Shown here one piece after another: positions 43,135 through 50,851 of a DNA stretch of 64,000 nt. Position numbers and translations under genes: made by a program. Below the pieces are notes generated by a model, which saw nothing but the letters and a program-made list of their open reading frames with translations, had not been told where the DNA came from and did not search any database. This stretch comes from UBA7657 sp049652985 (GTDB lineage: Bacteria; Pseudomonadota; Alphaproteobacteria; Micavibrionales; Micavibrionaceae): the NCBI GenBank assembly GCA_049652985.1, contig JBASFK010000002.1, positions 310,001 to 374,000 of the forward strand, given 5' to 3'. The stretch's first letter is position 1. Each line of letters begins with the position of its first letter.

Positions 43135-43448
43135 TAGGCGGCCTGCTCGGGGTTAGTTTTTTCGGCAATGGCGTTTTTACGGATGAGATAAAGATTACGA
43201 ACATAAATAAACAGTCCGATGCTCTGGCCGGCGATGAAAACCGGGTCGGCGCGGTAAATCGCGTAAGAGAGAATGATCAGCGCGCCCGCGATGCTGAAAT
43301 ACCAGAACGCGACGGGGATGACGCTTTTCTGCGCCTTCTCGGAGGCCAGCCACTGCACAAAGAAGCGCATGAAGAACATGGCCTGGCCGAAGAATCCGAT
43401 CCCGATCCATATCTTCTCGACAGTATCAGCGCTTAAGCTCACGAACAT
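43134..43448 (-). CDS. Lipid-A-disaccharide synthase N-terminal-like (LAB_N) membrane protein
   Basis: 104-aa small membrane protein of the LAB_N family, unrelated in function to LpxB despite its name. Three hydrophobic helices are visible (EKIWIGIGFFGQAMFFMRFFVQWL, VAFWYFSIAGALIILSYAIYRAD, FIAGQSIGLFIYVRNLYLI). The family is usually next to GT2 and GT39 genes, as here. It overlaps the GT2 gene by 23 nt and GT39 by one base, so the three are co-translated. May help move or hold polyprenyl-linked sugars. Confidence 0.85.
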   Translation of the reverse strand: MFVSLSADTVEKIWIGIGFFGQAMFFMRFFVQWLASEKAQKSVIPVAFWYFSIAGALIILSYAIYRADPVFIAGQSIGLFIYVRNLYLIRKNAIAEKTNPEQAA

Positions 43449-44181
43449 TCTCCCTGGCCGTAGTGACTTCGCTTACATTAATGTCTGGCCTTGCCCTTTT
43501 CAACAGCCACCGCACGCCGAACAAATCATGCACCCCCACCCACAGCCGGTCGAAGAAGCCATACTTTGATACGCCCCGCGCACGGGGGCGGTGCGAGACA
43601 TCAATGTGCAGAACCTCGATATAGTGCCCTTTCATCAGGGCGGGCAGATAACGGTGCATATGGTTGAAATAAGGCAGGGCCACGTAATCCTCGCGGCGGA
43701 ACAGCTTCAGACTGCAGCCGGTGTCGCGCGTGCCGTCCTTCAGGAAATAAGAGCGGATGGCATTGGCCGCGCGCGAGGACAGGCGGCGAACCAAATTGTC
43801 GTTTCTCTTGATGCGCTGGCCCGCGACCATGATGCGCGGGTTCTTGGCCGATTGGCTTTGATAAAGTTCGAACAGTAGCGGGATATCAGCCGGGTCGTTC
43901 TGGCCGTCGCCGTCCAGCGTGACGATCAGTTGCCCGGTGGCGTGGCTGATTCCGGTCCACAGCCCGCGCGACTGGCCCGAGCGCGCCGAATGACGCAGGA
44001 CGCGCAACGATGAAAACGCAGCCGCGAGTTCAGCGAGATGCTCATGCGATCCGTCGTCGCTGCCGTCATCCACGTAGATCACTTCCGTAACGGGCACTAT
44101 TTTCGCGACGGCGGCGATCTCCTCCAGCAGCGGCCGGATATTCTCTTTTTCGTTATAAACGGGGACGACGACGCTGAGCAT
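43426..44181 (-). CDS. GT2 family polyprenyl-phosphate glycosyltransferase
   Basis: 251-aa cytosolic GT-A glycosyltransferase resembling dolichol-phosphate mannose synthase/ArnC. LSVVVPVYNEKENI is the N-terminal nucleotide-binding strand; VIYVDDGSDDGSHEHLAEL and VTLDGDGQNDPADIPLLFEL contain the metal-binding Asp motifs. GTRDTGCSLKLFRREDY and the C-terminal HRPRARGVSKYGFFDRL also fit. There are no C-terminal membrane helices, so LAB_N may supply the membrane part. Likely charges a polyprenyl phosphate for the downstream GT39 enzyme. Confidence 0.88.
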   Translation of the reverse strand: MLSVVVPVYNEKENIRPLLEEIAAVAKIVPVTEVIYVDDGSDDGSHEHLAELAAAFSSLRVLRHSARSGQSRGLWTGISHATGQLIVTLDGDGQNDPADIPLLFELYQSQSAKNPRIMVAGQRIKRNDNLVRRLSSRAANAIRSYFLKDGTRDTGCSLKLFRREDYVALPYFNHMHRYLPALMKGHYIEVLHIDVSHRPRARGVSKYGFFDRLWVGVHDLFGVRWLLKRARPDINVSEVTTARENVRELKR

Positions 44182-44200
44182 GGTCTCTCGCTTTTGAAGG

Positions 44201-44277
44201 TGGTGGGCCCGCCAGGACTTGAACCTGGGACCAATCCGTTATGAGCGGACTGCTCTAACCAACTGAGCTACAGGCCC
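44201..44277 (-). tRNA. tRNA with CAU anticodon, probably tRNA-Ile2
   Basis: Complete 77-nt tRNA on the minus strand: acceptor GGGCCTG with CGGGCCC, D-arm TAGCTCAGTTGGTTAGAGC, anticodon loop CTCATAA (CAT), T-loop GGTTCAAGTCC, discriminator A, encoded CCA at 44201-44203. C4-G69 and C5-G68 pairs are the features known to mark tRNA-Ile2 for TilS lysidine modification, which favours Ile2 over elongator Met. It follows the GT2 gene start by 20 nt. Confidence 0.9.
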
Positions 44278-44289
44278 TTCGCGCTGATT

Positions 44290-44904
44290 TTACTCCGCGG
44301 ATTTCTTTTTATCGGCGGCGGGCGGCTTTTTTTCCGCCTTCGAACGCTCCAGCCACGCATTGATTTCTTTCACGTGCGGCTTAACCGCGTCCCGGTTTTT
44401 CTGGGGGGCGCTGGTGAAAATTTCCATCATGTTTATGCTTTGCTGAAGCTGGGCCTTCGTCGCCGGATCCATTTTCGCCTTGGTTTCCGCCGGGATGTCC
44501 TGGAGCTGTTTCAGCGCGCCGGGATTTTCCGCGTCGATCTTGATCGCCATATAGGCCAGCATGACGCTGTCGCCGGCTTTCGCCCATTCTTCCTGCGATT
44601 TGAAACCGTGCTTGCTGACGATTTCGCCCAGGTTCTTGTAATCTGAGGGCAGCTTGTCTTTCATGATCTCCGTACCCTTCAGATAAGGGGCATAGGATTT
44701 GTCGCCGGGCGCGGGCTGCAGCGCATCGTTCAGTATCTTATCCTTGCCCTCTTCGTGGAGCCTGTTGGAAAAAACCTCGACGTCGGACAACGCCTTGACG
44801 AATTTGGTCGCATCGTCGCTGCTCAGCGTTTCGGCGCGGGCCTGGCCGGCAAGAGCAATCACGGCGAAAATGCCGATCAGAAAAAATCTAAAAAGCTGTT
44901 TCAT
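44290..44904 (-). CDS. Exported helical protein of unknown function
   Basis: 204 aa. A clean signal peptide (MKQLFRFFLIGIFAVIALAGQARA) precedes a mostly helical, Lys-rich mature protein. Segments such as LSSDDATKFVKALSDVEVFSNRL, GFKSQEEWAKAGDSVMLAYMAIKID and the Lys/Ala-rich end (ERSKAEKKPPAADKKKSAE) are seen. No known family is recognised. It is adjacent to the tRNA and precedes rpoD by 143 nt on the same strand. Confidence 0.65.
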   Translation of the reverse strand: MKQLFRFFLIGIFAVIALAGQARAETLSSDDATKFVKALSDVEVFSNRLHEEGKDKILNDALQPAPGDKSYAPYLKGTEIMKDKLPSDYKNLGEIVSKHGFKSQEEWAKAGDSVMLAYMAIKIDAENPGALKQLQDIPAETKAKMDPATKAQLQQSINMMEIFTSAPQKNRDAVKPHVKEINAWLERSKAEKKPPAADKKKSAE

Positions 44905-45047
44905 TTAATACGTCCTTTTTTGCGGAATATTGCGGGGCATCATACATATTACGCCGCCCGCCCGATACTCCTTATTCTCATAAGGAATATTTTCGGCGCA
45001 CGGATATATTACGTAAATTTCCGGCTTATGCAAGGCGGAAAAGCCAC

Positions 45048-47042
45048 CTATGTATCCAGGAAACTCCTGAGTTTCCGGCTGCGGCTCGGGTGCTTCAATT
45101 TCCGCAGCGCCTTCGCCTCGATCTGGCGGATACGTTCGCGGGTAACATTGAACTGCTGGCCGACTTCTTCCAGCGTGTGGTCGGTGTTCATGCCAATGCC
45201 AAAACGCATACGCAATACGCGCTCTTCCCTCGGCGTGAGTGATGCCAGCACGCGGGTCGTGGTTTCGCGCAGGTTCGAGTGAATGGCGCTGTCGATGGGT
45301 TGCAGCGCGTTCTTGTCCTCGATGAAATCGCCCAGCGATGAATCCTCTTCATCTCCGATAGGCGTCTCCAGAGAAACCGGCTCCTTCGCGATTTTCAAAA
45401 CCTTGCGCACCTTGTCGAGCGGCATGTGCAGGCGCACGGCCAGCTCTTCCGGCGTCGGCTCACGGCCAATCTCGTGCATCATCTGTCTTGAGGTGCGGAC
45501 CAGCTTGTTGATCGTCTCGATCATGTGGACCGGGATGCGGATCGTTCTTGCCTGGTCGGCGATTGAACGCGTGATCGCCTGGCGGATCCACCACGTCGCA
45601 TAAGTCGAGAATTTATAGCCGCGGCGATATTCGAATTTGTCGACCGCTTTCATCAGGCCGATATTGCCCTCCTGAATCAGGTCGAGGAACTGCAGGCCGC
45701 GGTTGGTGTATTTTTTTGCGATGGAAATCACGAGACGCAAGTTGGCCTCGACCATTTCCTTCTTGGCGCGCCCGGCTTCGCGTTCGCCCTTTTGCACCGT
45801 GGTGACGATGCGGCGGAATTCCTTGATCGGCAGCATCGCCTCTTCGGAGATCGTACCAATCTGGTCGCGGATCGCTTTCACTTCATCTTTGTGCTTGTCG
45901 GCAAACTTGGCCCAGCCCCTGCCCTTCAGCACCTTTACCTTTGTCAGCCAGCGTGGGTCGAGTTCGGCGTCGTAATAACGCTCCAGGAATTCCTCGCGCT
46001 TGACGCCGGAGCCTGTCGCAAGGCGCAGCATCTTGCCTTCCAGCGCAACGAGTTCGCGGTTCATCGTGTAAAGGCGATCGATCAACTGTTCGATACGCGG
46101 GTTGGAAAGACGGACCTCGTTCATCAGGTCGATCATTTCCTCTTTTACTTTTTGATATTTCTTGTTGCTGGATTCGTCGGGCTTCTTGCCCTTGTTCAGC
46201 AATTCCAGGCGCTCTTCCTGAACTTTGCGCATTTTTTTGTAGGTTTTTTGAATCTTGCCGAAAGTCTCGTAGACCTGCGGCGCGAGCTGTTCTTCCATCG
46301 CCGATAGCGACAGCGAATTTTCATCGTCTTCGTCGGACTCTCCGCCTTCGCCGCCTTCAGGCGCGCCCGGCTCGCCGGGAGGTTTCGGCGCAGGCTTGGC
46401 GCCTGCGTGCGGAACGGGTGGAAGCGCAGCCGCCGCGGCCGCTGCGGCAATGCCTTCCGGGCCGCCACTGTAGGTCGCGTCGAGGTCGATCACCTCGCGA
46501 AGTAAAATATCGCCCTTCTGGAGCGCCGTGTACCAAGCGATCATCGATTCAATCGCAAGCGGGGATTCGCAGATGCCGCCGATCATCAGTTCACGACCGG
46601 CTTCAATTCGTTTTGCAATCGCGATTTCGCCTTCGCGGCTGAGCAGTTCCACCGCGCCCATTTCGCGCAGGTACATACGAACCGGGTCGTCGGTACGGCC
46701 CGTGTCGTCGTCGGCGATGTTACCGCCGGCTTCGTAATCGCCGTCCTTGTCCTTGTCTTTTTCGTCGGCCTCTTTTTCCTCGACGTCATCTTCGCTTTCG
46801 ACGAGTTGCACGCCGATATCGGAAAAAGTCGCCATCGCATCTTCGATTTGCTCCGAGGAGAATTCAGCAGCGGGCAGTGCCTTGTTGATTTCGTCATAGG
46901 TCAGAAATCCGGCGGCCTTGCCTTTTTTGACCAGTTTTTTGACGACGGTTTCCAGCGAGCCGCCAGCGGTTTTTGTTTCCGCCGTCTCTTCCTGGTCCTC
47001 TTTTTCAGTCACTGCAAGATTTTTGGTCTTTTTAGACGCCAT
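45048..47042 (-). CDS. rpoD: RNA polymerase primary sigma factor RpoD
   Basis: 664-aa housekeeping sigma-70. ATG 47042 (MASKKTKNLAVTEKEDQEE) has GGAG seven bases upstream. Region 1.1 is near residues 25-110; an acidic linker and region 1.2 (DPVRMYLREMGAVELLSREGEIAIAKRIEAG) follow, then an Ala/Pro/Gly-rich stretch in the non-conserved region. Regions 2-4 are diagnostic: LRLVISIAKKYTNRGLQFLDLIQEGNIGLMKAVDKFEYRRGYKFSTYATWWIRQAITRSIADQARTIRIPVHMIETINK and the C-terminal LTPREERVLRMRFGIGMNTDHTLEEVGQQFNVTRERIRQIEAKALRKL. Follows dnaG by 79 nt. Confidence 0.98.
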   Translation of the reverse strand: MASKKTKNLAVTEKEDQEETAETKTAGGSLETVVKKLVKKGKAAGFLTYDEINKALPAAEFSSEQIEDAMATFSDIGVQLVESEDDVEEKEADEKDKDKDGDYEAGGNIADDDTGRTDDPVRMYLREMGAVELLSREGEIAIAKRIEAGRELMIGGICESPLAIESMIAWYTALQKGDILLREVIDLDATYSGGPEGIAAAAAAAALPPVPHAGAKPAPKPPGEPGAPEGGEGGESDEDDENSLSLSAMEEQLAPQVYETFGKIQKTYKKMRKVQEERLELLNKGKKPDESSNKKYQKVKEEMIDLMNEVRLSNPRIEQLIDRLYTMNRELVALEGKMLRLATGSGVKREEFLERYYDAELDPRWLTKVKVLKGRGWAKFADKHKDEVKAIRDQIGTISEEAMLPIKEFRRIVTTVQKGEREAGRAKKEMVEANLRLVISIAKKYTNRGLQFLDLIQEGNIGLMKAVDKFEYRRGYKFSTYATWWIRQAITRSIADQARTIRIPVHMIETINKLVRTSRQMMHEIGREPTPEELAVRLHMPLDKVRKVLKIAKEPVSLETPIGDEEDSSLGDFIEDKNALQPIDSAIHSNLRETTTRVLASLTPREERVLRMRFGIGMNTDHTLEEVGQQFNVTRERIRQIEAKALRKLKHPSRSRKLRSFLDT

Positions 47043-47121
47043 TAGCACTCCAACCCGATTCGTTGATTTAATCCCAATTTGTTTGAAATTCAAAGCCTTA
47101 AGATGATTGTTCCCCAACCTA

Positions 47122-48942
47122 TCAGCGGCCTTCGCCGGCTTTCAGACCCACCAGGGTCCTCAGCCTTTCCTCGTCGTCTTCACTGGACGCCTGGAAGGCC
47201 TGCTTCCAGCCGCTTTGCATCTCCTGCTTCATGACGTCGCCTTCGTAATCCCGGTACAACGCCATCCATGTCTGGGCCACCGATCCGTGATTGGCGCGGG
47301 GCCCCGCGAAAGTCGCGAGACGATAGACAGATTCGCTCAGGATGTCACTCAATTCTTTAGTAAATCCCTGTACTTCCAAATGGTTCTTCAGGGCTTCCCG
47401 GTCAAGGTCGGGATTGTCCGAAAATGCCGTCAGAAGCGCCTGGCGGACCCGGTCGCAGCCCGCGTTCTTAAAATCGAACTGGCTAAGCGCCCCCTCGACG
47501 GTTTCGAAGATATGCGGGTGGTTGATTACGGCGGCCAGCAGGCTGCGCTCGTCCTTGCTCCTGACGCCGCCGGGCGCCTGCGGCCTCATGCCGGGGCGGA
47601 CGGGTTTGCTGAAATCGCGCGGGCCCGCAGAACGCGAGCGGTTGAAAAATACCTCGCCAACTTTGCGGCGCAGATGTTCCTGGTAGTGGCGCTGCACTTC
47701 GCCGTCAGCAATTGTCCTGATGGAATTCTCCAGAGTCTTCACAAGGCCCGCGCGACTTTCGGGCGATTCAAAAGTTCTGCCGCCCGTGTGCGCGAGCCAG
47801 AGAAAATCGAAAAGTGAAATCGCCGAATCTAAAATATTTTGAAATGCTTTCGCGCCACCGCCCTTGATCAGGCTGTCCGGGTCCTCGCCTTCCGGCAAAA
47901 ACGCGAAGCGCGCGGAGTGATAGGGTTTCAGCAGCGGCAAAATTCTGTCGCACGCGCGCACGGCGGCGCTGCGCCCGGCATTGTCGCCGTCGAAACACAG
48001 AACGGGAATTTTTTCTTCGGCGACGATCATCGACCAGAGCATGACGATCTGATCTTCGGTGAGGGCGGTGCCCATCGGCGCGACGGCACCGCGGAAGCCC
48101 GCCTGGTGGCAGGCAATAACATCCATGTATCCTTCGGTGACAAGGATTTCTGCGTTATCGCGCGCGGCCTGCCTTGCATAACTCTGGCCGTAAAGCGTGC
48201 GGGATTTATCGAACAGCGGCGTGTCGGACGAGTTGATATATTTCGGCGGTTTGAAATCACCGCGGTCGGGTTCTCGCATGTGGTCGGGCAAAATCCGTCC
48301 GCCGAACGCGACGATGCGGCCCCTTCTGTCTCCAACCGGGAACATCACCCGCTCGCGGAAAAAGGCGTAGGGCTCGCCGTCTTTTTTCTTCAGCAGCCCG
48401 GCTTCCAGCATTTGTGCATCGGTAAATTTTTCGGACGCCAGAAATTTCCTGAGCACCTGACGATCCGCCGGCGCGTAACCAATACGGAAAGACTGAATCG
48501 TTTCCTTGCCGAGGCCCCTGCCCGTCAGGTAATTCAGGATTTCTTTATTGGCCGGAGCGAAGAGTTGCTCCTCCATCCATTTCGTTGCGGCTTCCATCAG
48601 CGTGTGAATGTCGCGGGCTTTTTCGGCTTTCTCGATTTCCTGCGGGCTGGGTTTGGGAACCTGCAATCCCGCCTGCGCCGCCAAACTTTCAACCGCGTCG
48701 ATGAAGGACAGGTTTTCGTAGCGCATCACGAATCCGATAACGTCGCCGTGGGCACCGCAACCGAAACAATGGAAAAACTGTTTATCGTCGTTGACGGTGA
48801 AGGACGGGCTTTTTTCCTTATGGAACGGGCAGCAGCCCTTGAATTCGCGGCCCGCGCGGATCAGCCGGACCCGCTTGCCGATGACATCGGAAAGCGACAG
48901 CCGGGAGCGGATATCGTCAAGGAATCGCGGGGGAATCGTCAT
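47122..48942 (-). CDS. dnaG: DNA primase
   Basis: 606-aa primase that makes RNA primers at the replication fork. ATG 48942 (MTIPPRFLDDIRSRLSLSDVIGKRV) is chosen; the frame runs back to 48996 through the parS-like site and has no good ribosome site there. The CHC2 zinc finger has C38, H41, C59 and C62. The TOPRIM core includes ILVTEGYMDVIACHQAGFRGAVAPMGTALTEDQ and CFDGDNAGRSAAVRACDRILPLL (acidic metal residues). The C-terminal DnaB-interaction region is present. rpoD follows, as in many proteobacteria. Confidence 0.97.
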   Translation of the reverse strand: MTIPPRFLDDIRSRLSLSDVIGKRVRLIRAGREFKGCCPFHKEKSPSFTVNDDKQFFHCFGCGAHGDVIGFVMRYENLSFIDAVESLAAQAGLQVPKPSPQEIEKAEKARDIHTLMEAATKWMEEQLFAPANKEILNYLTGRGLGKETIQSFRIGYAPADRQVLRKFLASEKFTDAQMLEAGLLKKKDGEPYAFFRERVMFPVGDRRGRIVAFGGRILPDHMREPDRGDFKPPKYINSSDTPLFDKSRTLYGQSYARQAARDNAEILVTEGYMDVIACHQAGFRGAVAPMGTALTEDQIVMLWSMIVAEEKIPVLCFDGDNAGRSAAVRACDRILPLLKPYHSARFAFLPEGEDPDSLIKGGGAKAFQNILDSAISLFDFLWLAHTGGRTFESPESRAGLVKTLENSIRTIADGEVQRHYQEHLRRKVGEVFFNRSRSAGPRDFSKPVRPGMRPQAPGGVRSKDERSLLAAVINHPHIFETVEGALSQFDFKNAGCDRVRQALLTAFSDNPDLDREALKNHLEVQGFTKELSDILSESVYRLATFAGPRANHGSVAQTWMALYRDYEGDVMKQEMQSGWKQAFQASSEDDEERLRTLVGLKAGEGR

Positions 48943-48979
48943 AAGCCCATACATAGCATGCCATCCGACTTGCGGAAAA

Positions 48980-48995
48980 TGTTTCACGTGGAACA
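48980..48995. promoter_or_regulatory. parS-like ParB-binding site
   Basis: TGTTTCACGTGGAACA matches the parS consensus TGTTTCACGTGAAACA with one mismatch (G for A at position 12), keeping the CACGTG core and the TGTT/AACA ends. It lies 38 nt upstream of the chosen dnaG start, in the spacer. A CTP-dependent ParB would load here if the site is real. The parA/parB genes are not in the window. Confidence 0.6.
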
Positions 48996-49087
48996 TTTAG
49001 GGAACGCTAATAAACTTGCCAAATGCACAAAAAAAGCATATATATCTATTAATAAGTCATTAAGAAACGGACAAACGGCGAAAAAAC

Positions 49088-49219
49088 ATGCCTAAGATCT
49101 TCAGCCCAAACACAAAATTCAAGGTTATCGTGTATGGCGAACACTGCACGGAGACATCCTGGCAGGACATGATGCAGGCCTGTTTCGGTTATATGAGGAA
49201 AATTATTAAATCGTCCTGA
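49088..49219 (+). CDS. Small ORF, 43 aa
   Basis: Begins MPKIFSPNTKFKVIVYGEH and has two Cys (EHCTETSW, MQACFGYM) and an amphipathic basic end (MRKIIKSS). The ribosome site is poor. It sits at the edge of the accessory island between dnaG and the toxin gene. Its end resembles the small ORF at 49330-49440 in having a Cys/Met hydrophobic stretch followed by basic residues. It may be a small protein or a leader peptide. Confidence 0.4.
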   Translation: MPKIFSPNTKFKVIVYGEHCTETSWQDMMQACFGYMRKIIKSS

Positions 49220-49329
49220 CTTCCCTCAGCGGCGATTTTGCTTTAAAGACAGCCAGAAAATATTGACCGGATTTGGCATAATAGTTGCAACGTTTACTCT
49301 CGCGGTACCGGTTTAGAGAGTTAAAAACA

Positions 49330-49440
49330 ATGACAAACGCATACGATAACAACATGAACACGATGAAGGACGACGAGCGCTGCTTCAAGCCCGTCACCCT
49401 CAGGTCCATCCTCTGCTTCATGAGAGAGCTGTTCAGATAG
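49330..49440 (+). CDS. Small ORF, 36 aa
   Basis: Reads MTNAYDNNMNTMKDDERCFK, then a C-terminal hydrophobic/basic helix (LRSILCFMRELFR). Immediately followed by an intrinsic terminator 26 nt after the stop, which is the best sign that this is a short transcription unit. Not recognised; a small protein or a leader/sRNA with an embedded ORF are both possible. Confidence 0.45.
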   Translation: MTNAYDNNMNTMKDDERCFKPVTLRSILCFMRELFR

Positions 49441-49465
49441 AGTTCACTAAGTGACCGAATAAAAG

Positions 49466-49491
49466 ACCGCCCTCACCTAGGCGGTTTTTTA
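49466..49491 (+). terminator. Intrinsic terminator after the small ORF unit
   Basis: Stem ACCGCC / GGCGGT with an 8-nt loop followed by T6. It closes the short unit at about 49330-49440 and isolates it from the toxin gene. Confidence 0.75.
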
Positions 49492-49534
49492 TTGACTCCG
49501 GCTTAAGTTTATAGGAATATATTCATATATCGAC

Positions 49535-49575
49535 GCCCGCTTACGGCCCCAAAGGCCGCCGGCGGGCTTTTTATT
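49535..49575 (+). terminator. Second hairpin with T-run ahead of the toxin gene
   Basis: Outer stem GCCCGC / GCGGGC encloses a GGCC-CCAAA-GGCC hairpin and is followed by TTTTTAT, 13 nt before the toxin ATG. Either a terminator shielding the toxin gene from read-through or part of its leader. Confidence 0.55.
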
Positions 49576-49587
49576 TGGGAGACGGCG

Positions 49588-50553
49588 ATGAAGTTGAAAG
49601 TCCGGTTCTATTTTTCCCCGTCCGCGGATACGGATGAACAGGATGCACGCGATATCGCCCGCGCCCTCACGGCCCTCGGCTACTGGCAGCCCGACCCGCG
49701 AACGGGAATTGCCCCGTTCGATCCGGACTATGAATTTTTCAATGCGATTAAAAGATTCCAGAATGAGCACGGGTTATCTCCGGACGGCGTGCTGCGCCCC
49801 GGCGGCAAAACGGAAGGCGCGATTAACGACGCGCTGCGCGAGAACGACCGGAGCGAGCGGTATTATGTGTGGCGCACGGTACGCGACGATCATGTGCGCC
49901 CTGCCCACGCCGCGCGCGAGGGACAGGTCTTCCGCTGGGGCGAGGATTTATTTGGCGGCCCGCCCGGCGAGGATTTTAATTGCCGCTGCTGGGCCGAGCC
50001 GCTTTATGTGGGTTATAAGCCGCCGCCGATTCCAAAAAAACCAGAAGTGGTTGCGGGACAACCGCAGGAAGAAAATTTATATCCTGATGCGATTAAATCA
50101 ACGATGGGGCCTGTCGAAATTATTGCAGGAGGAGTAATATTGCGATCAGGTGCATTTCATATTTATCGAGCAATTCAGGTTATCGAAACAAAACGACGCC
50201 GTGCAATTGAAAATTTGGAGCATAGGAAAATAGAGCCCCGCTGGGAAGTTAATCCGCCTCGGAATCAACTACAAAAGAAGTACGAACACGCCGAAGATTT
50301 TGGAATTAACGGCAACGCAAATAACAAAACTTTAGAGGAATTTAAAAAGGCAATTCAAAGGCATGCTGATGATCCTGAAACGCAAATAATTAAAGGCACA
50401 TATCACAAACAAAAAGTGACGCATTATTACAATGCAAAGACAAAATTAAATGTTATCCGGGGTAAATCAGGTGATTTTAAAACAGGATTTAAATTAGACA
50501 AAAGACAAATCGATCATATTGAAATGTATGGGAGCTTAGGAGGTGGAAAATGA
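49588..50553 (+). CDS. MuF-type polymorphic toxin: PG-binding + phage minor-head motif + colicin-D-like tRNase
   Basis: 321-aa modular protein. Residues 19-85 resemble a PG_binding_1 domain (ARDIARALTALGYWQPD...FNAIKRFQNEHGLSPDG). Residues 92-138 carry the phage Mu F / minor-head signature YYVWRTVRDDHVRPAHAAREGQVFRWGED...PGEDFNCRCWAEPL with CxC at 132-134. Residues 229-320 resemble the colicin D tRNase domain: KYEHAEDFGINGN, then HYYNAKTKLNVI and GDFKTGFKLDKRQIDHIEMYGSLGG. K231 and H234 fall at the K608/H611 spacing of colicin D; the Ser-x-Trp pair is Thr-x-Phe (299/301). A GGGAGACGG ribosome site supports the start. From about 50,090 base composition becomes clearly A/T-richer. The immunity gene follows by ATGA overlap. 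Assignment from motif memory. Confidence 0.75.
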   Translation: MKLKVRFYFSPSADTDEQDARDIARALTALGYWQPDPRTGIAPFDPDYEFFNAIKRFQNEHGLSPDGVLRPGGKTEGAINDALRENDRSERYYVWRTVRDDHVRPAHAAREGQVFRWGEDLFGGPPGEDFNCRCWAEPLYVGYKPPPIPKKPEVVAGQPQEENLYPDAIKSTMGPVEIIAGGVILRSGAFHIYRAIQVIETKRRRAIENLEHRKIEPRWEVNPPRNQLQKKYEHAEDFGINGNANNKTLEEFKKAIQRHADDPETQIIKGTYHKQKVTHYYNAKTKLNVIRGKSGDFKTGFKLDKRQIDHIEMYGSLGGGK

Positions 50554-50837
50554 TATGGAGAAAAAAACCATTCGATTATAAAAAACTAATACAATCTTTC
50601 GTTAACCACCAGATTTCTGCAAACGACTTCAGGAAAATTTATTTTAAAGAATTTAAAAATGAAAATGGCTATTTAAGCAATAATCTATTTTTGCATCTTG
50701 ATTGGCTTTTTGCCGAGATTGACGCATATACAGATTTACCTTTTGAAGAAGGAGATGATCCCACAGATCATCTGACTGAAGAACAATTAAGGGCCAGCGC
50801 TGAAAAAGTTTTGCGTGATATTGGGGAAATCAAGTAG
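50550..50837 (+). CDS. Colicin-D-immunity-like protein, cognate antitoxin candidate
   Basis: 95-aa small acidic helical protein. Its size, position and C-terminal pattern (FLHLDWLFAEIDAYTDLPFEEGDDP...LTEEQLRASAEKVLRDIG) match colicin D immunity (Colicin_immun) proteins, which mimic tRNA and block the nuclease. The start overlaps the toxin stop (ATGA) and has a perfect AGGAGGTG ribosome site formed by the toxin's last Gly codons, as needed for constant immunity. It is as A/T-rich as the toxin's C-terminal half. Confidence 0.72.
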   Translation: MIWRKKPFDYKKLIQSFVNHQISANDFRKIYFKEFKNENGYLSNNLFLHLDWLFAEIDAYTDLPFEEGDDPTDHLTEEQLRASAEKVLRDIGEIK

Positions 50838-50851
50838 GTGTGCTGGAACGA

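Noticed and set aside
44201..44277. Call of the CAU tRNA as elongator or initiator Met
   Set aside because: C4-G69 and C5-G68 in the acceptor favour the lysidine-modified Ile2; no C1-A mismatch or GGG/CCC anticodon stem of initiator tRNA is present.
44960..44990. Hairpin TCCTTA/TAAGGA downstream of rpoD
   Set aside because: Stem is short and there is no T-run on either strand, so it is not supported as a terminator.
47839..49095. 418-codon plus-strand frame over dnaG
   Set aside because: Antisense shadow of the primase gene; no ribosome site and no family resemblance.
49263..49290. TTGACC with CATAAT upstream of the 36-aa ORF as a promoter
   Set aside because: Only 8 nt separate the two hexamers, too short for sigma-70.
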